A stretch of 64,000 nucleotides of DNA from positions 744,001 to 808,000 of the forward strand of contig NZ_QBKS01000002.1 of assembly GCF_003054285.1 (NCBI RefSeq). Reading direction: 5' to 3'. Below the pieces are notes generated by a model. That model was given only the letters and a program-made list of their open reading frames with translations, searched no databases and was not told the DNA's origin. This document shows, one piece after another, positions 60,366 through 64,000 of the stretch; position 1 is the first letter of the stretch, and each line of letters begins with the position of its first letter. The DNA comes from Litoreibacter ponti (GTDB taxonomy: Bacteria > Pseudomonadota > Alphaproteobacteria > Rhodobacterales > Rhodobacteraceae). The translations under genes and the position numbers were made by a program.

Positions 60366-61004
60366 ATGCGCCGCTTCGCCGCCTCCATCGTTGGGAAATT
60401 GCTGTCGCTCTTCGCGCAGATCCTGACCGCCGTCCGCGCCGATTGGCGTGGGATCGAGCCGGTGGCAAAGCAGCGCGTCTACTACGCCAACCACACCTCC
60501 AACGCCGACCTTCCGCTGATCTGGGCCGTGCTGCCCGCCGCCATCCGCCGCGACACCCGCGCGGTCGCCGCAGCAGATTACTGGCTGAAGAACAAGCTGC
60601 GCGCCTTCATTGGGCGCGACGTGTTCCAAGGCGTCATGGTCGATCGCCGGGCTGAGCACCGCACCGAAGACCCGATCGCGAAGATCGTGCAGGCGCTGGA
60701 TGAGGGCTCTTCGATCATCATTTTTCCCGAAGGCGGCCGCAACCGGTCCGAGGACCCGCTGATGCCGTTCAAATCCGGCCTCTACAACATCGCCAAGGAG
60801 CGGCCAGAGGTCGATCTGGTGCCCTGCTGGATCGACAACATCTCGCACATCATGCCCACGGGGGAGGTCATCCCCGTGCCGCTTGCCTGCACCGTCATCT
60901 TCGGCGCGCCGGTGCATGTGAAAGAGGGCGAAGAGATCGGCCCGTTCCTGCAACGCGCCTCCGATGCGCTGCTTGAGCTGATCCCGAACCGAGGGAGCGC
61001 CTGA
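60366..61004 (+). CDS. 1-acyl-sn-glycerol-3-phosphate acyltransferase-like (PlsC family)
   Basis: A 212-residue acyltransferase with the catalytic NHTSNAD (NHx4D) and FPEGGRN (block III). It has one or no N-terminal membrane anchor. It should acylate a lysophosphatidic acid or a related lipid. It lies 1 bp ahead of a cdsA-like gene, so the two would make phosphatidic acid and CDP-diacylglycerol in sequence. It may be partly isolated from pspA by the terminator upstream. Confidence 0.9.
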   Translation: MRRFAASIVGKLLSLFAQILTAVRADWRGIEPVAKQRVYYANHTSNADLPLIWAVLPAAIRRDTRAVAAADYWLKNKLRAFIGRDVFQGVMVDRRAEHRTEDPIAKIVQALDEGSSIIIFPEGGRNRSEDPLMPFKSGLYNIAKERPEVDLVPCWIDNISHIMPTGEVIPVPLACTVIFGAPVHVKEGEEIGPFLQRASDALLELIPNRGSA

Positions 61005-61005
61005 T

Positions 61006-61974
61006 ATGGAAATGATGGACGAAACCTCGTCGGGCCTGTTGTTCCTGTTCGCCGCCTGCTGTGGCCTACTGGTGCTCGCCACGCTGATCGGCGAGGTGCT
61101 GCGCGCCCGCCTTCCGCGCACAGGCGCGCATCTGGTGGTCGAGACGTATCTCACCCGCGTCAACAGCTGGTGGGGTATGGTCTTCCTGTTCTCGCTGGCC
61201 CTGCTGATCGGTCCGGTGGGGATCATCTTGCTGTTCGCCTTTTGCTCAATGGCCGCGATGCGAGAATTCCTGACGCTCACCACCAAATCCAAGGCCGACC
61301 ACTGGTCGCTGATCGCCGCCTTCTACGTGATCCTTCCTCTGCAGTATTTCTTGATCTGGCTGGGCGAAGTCGGCCTGTTCTCGACCCTGATCCCGGTCTA
61401 CGCCTACCTGATGCTGCCCATCCTGTCGGTCCTGCGCGGCGGCAACAAGCAAACGGCGGACAAGGACTTCCTCGCCCGCATTTCCGAGACGCAATGGGGC
61501 CTGATGATTTGCGTCTTCTGCGCCAGCTTTATCCCGGCCTTGGTGACGCTCGACATTCCGGGCTACGGCGACCGCGCGCCGATGCTGATCGCGTGGCTCG
61601 TCTTCGTGATCCAGATGGGCGACCTGATGGAGTATTTCACCGGCCGCAAATTCGGCAAGCGCAAGGTCGCCGCCGCCGTGTCGCCGAAGACGCTCGAAGG
61701 GATCGGTTGCGGCGCGGCTTTTGCAGCAGGGCTCGGGCTGCTGCTCACTTGGATGACCCCGTTCTCCCCGCTCATGGCTATGGTCATGGCGCTGATTGCC
61801 TACATGATCGGGGTTGGCGGCAGCCTGGTCATGGCCGCGATCAAATCAGATCGCGGCATCAAGAACTGGGGGCATCTGATCCCCGGACAAGGGGGCTTCG
61901 TCGACCAGCTAGATAGCGTGGTCTTCGCAGCGCCCATCTTCTTCCACCTCACCCGATATCTCTACGGCGGCTAG
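61006..61974 (+). CDS. Phosphatidate cytidylyltransferase (CdsA family)
   Basis: A 322-residue polytopic enzyme that makes CDP-diacylglycerol from phosphatidic acid and CTP. The C-terminal signature KSDRGIKNWGHLIPGQGGFVDQLDS matches the CDS family (K..R..K.W...PGHGG..DR.D). It has about eight membrane segments. It may be a second copy besides the housekeeping cdsA, usually located near the bam or lpx genes; that cannot be checked here. It is 1 bp behind plsC. Confidence 0.9.
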   Translation: MEMMDETSSGLLFLFAACCGLLVLATLIGEVLRARLPRTGAHLVVETYLTRVNSWWGMVFLFSLALLIGPVGIILLFAFCSMAAMREFLTLTTKSKADHWSLIAAFYVILPLQYFLIWLGEVGLFSTLIPVYAYLMLPILSVLRGGNKQTADKDFLARISETQWGLMICVFCASFIPALVTLDIPGYGDRAPMLIAWLVFVIQMGDLMEYFTGRKFGKRKVAAAVSPKTLEGIGCGAAFAAGLGLLLTWMTPFSPLMAMVMALIAYMIGVGGSLVMAAIKSDRGIKNWGHLIPGQGGFVDQLDSVVFAAPIFFHLTRYLYGG

Positions 61975-62004
61975 CCCCGCTTTTCATTTTTCAGGAGAAA
62001 AACC

Positions 62005-62418
62005 ATGGACGTATTCCGTCTTGCCCCAGCCGTGCTGTGCCTGCTCGCAGCGATCCTTGCCGCCGCTCTTGGCGGATTCCTTGGCGTGGCGCTCGCCTGC
62101 TGGGGAAGCTGCGAGCCCGCAACCGTGGCAACATTGCCGGCGCTTTTCGCAGCCCCCGGCGTCTTTTTCGCCATCTGCTATTTCGTGTTTCTGCGCGTGC
62201 TGCGCGGTCGTGTGGCCTATCGCCGGGCCCACGGGGTCTGGGCCACGATTGGCACCATGATCCTCGCCGCCGCCGCCGCGCTGACGATGAACGACGTGAT
62301 CGCGGGTTACTGGGGCCGACCCCAGGAAGCGGCGTTGCTGCTGATGGGAATTGCTGTTCTCAGCTGCCACGGCATGACCATGCGCGGGCTTTGGCTGAAA
62401 ACACGCGAGGCGGTCTAG
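62005..62418 (+). CDS. Small membrane protein of unknown function in the PspA/CdsA run
   Basis: A 137-residue protein with four transmembrane segments (about 6-30, 45-67, 78-98 and 105-125). No family is recognised. It follows the cdsA-like gene by 30 bp with SD CAGGAGA. Its TAG stop lies in the CTAG shared with the complex I accessory gene on the other strand, a 4-bp overlap. It may be part of the lipid module; this is inferred. Confidence 0.7.
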   Translation: MDVFRLAPAVLCLLAAILAAALGGFLGVALACWGSCEPATVATLPALFAAPGVFFAICYFVFLRVLRGRVAYRRAHGVWATIGTMILAAAAALTMNDVIAGYWGRPQEAALLLMGIAVLSCHGMTMRGLWLKTREAV

Positions 62419-62726
62419 TGCGTCCAGACGCCCCGGCGGTTCGTGGCGAAATTCTCGCCATAGCCGCCCTGCCGGATCACCGGCTTGCGCTTCTTGGGCT
62501 CGGTCACCGTTGCATCGATGCCGTGATCCTTGGCGTAGTCCAGCGCGGCTTCCTTGCTCTCGAAACTGATCTTGACCTGCGCTTGCGTGTCGGCGGACGA
62601 CGTCCAGCCCATCAGCGGATCAACCTCGCGGCCCGTGTCGTTGACGTATTCCAGCACCCACGTTTTCGTCTTCGCCTGCCCCGAGGACATGGCGGTTTTG
62701 GCTGGCTGGTAGATACGTGCGCGCAT
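62415..62726 (-). CDS. NADH dehydrogenase (complex I) accessory subunit, NDUFS4-like
   Basis: A 103-residue soluble protein of the ETC_C1_NDUFA4 / NDUFS4 family, an accessory subunit of alphaproteobacterial complex I. Signatures are ARIYQPAKTAMSSGQAKT, WVLEYVND, DPLMGWTSSADT and the C-terminal GYGENFATNRRGVWTH. The ATG at 62724-62726 cuts away about 140 residues of unrelated open frame that runs antisense into uvrB. It is divergent from uvrB. Confidence 0.9.
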   Translation of the reverse strand: MRARIYQPAKTAMSSGQAKTKTWVLEYVNDTGREVDPLMGWTSSADTQAQVKISFESKEAALDYAKDHGIDATVTEPKKRKPVIRQGGYGENFATNRRGVWTH

Positions 62727-62784
62727 CGTGGTCGTCTCCTGCATTATGCGTGATATATCGCGCTCCTGACATCTCATGGCAAGA

Positions 62785-62822
62785 GCGCAAAAGGCCGCGT
62801 CTTGAAGCTCCGCGCAAAAGGC
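62785..62822. repeat. 11-bp direct repeat in the promoter region of uvrB and the complex I gene
   Basis: GCGCAAAAGGC occurs at 62785-62795 and 62812-62822, 27 bp apart, with related flanks (GTCTT and ATCTT). It lies 29-66 bp upstream of uvrB. No LexA-type GAAC/GTTC pair is present there. Confidence 0.55.
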
Positions 62823-62850
62823 GCATCTTAGGGGCAACAGAGGTATCCCC

Positions 62851-64000
62851 ATGCACAACAATTCCCCCGAAGCCATGCCGGAGCAGAAGCCCATCCTGTC
62901 CAACCCGGCGCCGGACGTGAAAAACCGCGACAAGCTCGAAGGTGGCATCCGGTTCAAGCTCGAGACCGAGTTCGAGCCCGCAGGCGACCAGCCCACCGCC
63001 ATCGCCGAGCTGACCGAAGGCATCAACACCGGCGAGCGCGACCAGGTGCTGCTCGGGGCCACCGGCACCGGCAAGACCTTCACCATGGCCAAGCTGATCG
63101 AAGAGACCCAGCGCCCCGCGATCATCCTTGCGCCGAACAAGACGCTGGCAGCCCAGCTCTATGGCGAGTTCAAAGGCTTCTTCCCCGAGAACGCCGTCGA
63201 GTATTTCGTCAGCTACTACGACTACTACCAGCCCGAGGCCTATGTCGCCCGCTCCGACACGTTCATCGAGAAGGAGAGCCAGATCAACGAGCAGATCGAC
63301 CGGATGCGCCACTCCGCCACCCGGGCCCTGCTCGAGCGCGACGATGTGATCATCGTGGCCTCGGTCAGCTGCATCTACGGCATCGGCAGCGTCGAGACCT
63401 ACGGCGCCATGACGCAAGACCTGCACGCGGGCACCGAGTATGACCAGCGCAAAGTCATGGCCGATCTGGTGGCGCAGCAATACCGCCGCAACGATCAGGC
63501 CTTCCAGCGCGGCTCCTTCCGGGTCCGCGGCGACAGCCTTGAAGTCTGGCCCGCCCACCTCGACGACCGCGCCTGGCGGCTGTCCTTCTTTGGCGAAGAG
63601 CTCGAGACCATCGTCGAGTTCGACCCGCTCACCGGCAAGAAGACCGACACGTTCGAGCGGGTGCGCATTTACGCCAACTCCCACTACGTGACCCCGCGCC
63701 CGACGATGCAGCAGGCCATCATCGGCATCAAGAAAGAGCTGCGCACGCGGCTCGACCAGCTGGTCAATGAGGGCAAACTGCTCGAGGCGCAGCGGCTGGA
63801 GCAGCGCACCAATTTCGACATCGAGATGCTCGAGGCCACCGGCGTGTGCAACGGGATCGAGAACTATTCGCGCTATCTGACGGGCCGCGCCCCGGGCGAG
63901 CCGCCCCCCACACTCTTCGAATTCATCCCTGACAATGCCATCGTGTTTGCGGACGAGTCCCACGTCTCTGTGCCCCAGATCGGTGGCATGTATCGCGGCG
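62851..64000 (+). CDS. uvrB: Excinuclease ABC subunit B, N-terminal part (cut by window edge)
   Basis: UvrB verifies lesions in nucleotide excision repair. The visible 383 residues contain the Walker A GATGTGKTFTMA, the beta-hairpin SYYDYYQPEAYVA and the domain 2 region LEVWPAHLDD, and reach motif II (ADESHVSVPQ). The protein continues beyond base 64000. The ATG at 62851 begins a longer-than-usual N-terminal tail of about 35 residues before the conserved FKLETEFEPAGDQP. Confidence 0.96.
   Translation, partial: MHNNSPEAMPEQKPILSNPAPDVKNRDKLEGGIRFKLETEFEPAGDQPTAIAELTEGINTGERDQVLLGATGTGKTFTMAKLIEETQRPAIILAPNKTLAAQLYGEFKGFFPENAVEYFVSYYDYYQPEAYVARSDTFIEKESQINEQIDRMRHSATRALLERDDVIIVASVSCIYGIGSVETYGAMTQDLHAGTEYDQRKVMADLVAQQYRRNDQAFQRGSFRVRGDSLEVWPAHLDDRAWRLSFFGEELETIVEFDPLTGKKTDTFERVRIYANSHYVTPRPTMQQAIIGIKKELRTRLDQLVNEGKLLEAQRLEQRTNFDIEMLEATGVCNGIENYSRYLTGRAPGEPPPTLFEFIPDNAIVFADESHVSVPQIGGMYRG

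Noticed and set aside
62620..63963. 447-residue minus-strand ORF opposite uvrB
   Set aside because: Antisense of uvrB; only the NDUFS4-like gene at 62415-62726 is real on that strand.

Overview
The window is a 64 kb stretch of high-GC chromosome that reads as an alphaproteobacterium of the Rhodobacterales (Roseobacter/Rhodobacteraceae type). Four things support this: irr divergent from fabA-fabB-fabI, a branching glycosyltransferase of the DUF5928 type, glcD-glcE-glcF, and a ROSE-type RNA thermometer on an hsp20 gene. It is mostly ordinary core and accessory metabolism. I see no insertion sequence, prophage, integrase or CRISPR array.

Layout. 0-3 kb: the end of pth, then a serine hydrolase, DUF2332 and DUF2237 genes. 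3-7 kb (minus): phoH, a lipoprotein and an OmpA protein that share an unusual Cys/Trp-rich domain, and miaB. 7-10 kb: a glycosyltransferase-like protein, hsp20 with a heat promoter and ROSE thermometer, and a trypsin-like protease. 10-14 kb: glycolate oxidase glcDEF behind a palindromic operator. 14-22 kb: small membrane and periplasmic proteins, then a translationally coupled MoxR / DUF58 / DUF4159 / membrane-protein operon. 22-27 kb: DUF1285, DUF2798 and LysE genes, then polA with small partners. 27-31 kb: HIT, DUF5928 glycosyltransferase and a divergent sulfotransferase, followed by a 445 bp gap full of palindromes. 31-36 kb: adenosine kinase, nth, a Hint-domain protein, an HTH-MGMT fusion and two tandem OmpA-like lipoproteins. 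36-42.5 kb: a GntR regulator, an enolase-superfamily enzyme with an alcohol dehydrogenase, pobA-pcaD and an MFS transporter. 42.5-47 kb: a coupled four-gene catabolic operon and a site-2 protease. 47-52 kb: RDD, fabI, fabB, fabA, irr, DUF1007 and MscS. 52-58 kb: a TRAP transporter and a GGDEF-EAL protein. 58-62.5 kb: tRNA-Arg and a TetR-PspA-YiaA-PlsC-CdsA membrane module. 62.4-64 kb: a complex I accessory subunit and the start of uvrB.

The strongest candidate for a little-described system is the membrane module at 58.5-62.4 kb. A TetR regulator and a PspA/IM30 gene are surrounded by four copies of one operator, TGAAC-N3-GTTCA. They are followed by a small YiaA-like membrane protein, a PlsC-type acyltransferase and a CdsA-like cytidylyltransferase. 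This suggests that membrane damage sensing is wired to phospholipid synthesis. Other signals worth attention are a ROSE core that also fixes the hsp20 start codon, a cluster of four different 20-22 bp palindromes, three TGGT-N11-ACCA sites in front of unrelated catabolic genes, four convergent gene pairs that share a CTAG double stop, and a 26-nt intergenic sequence repeated in inverted orientation.
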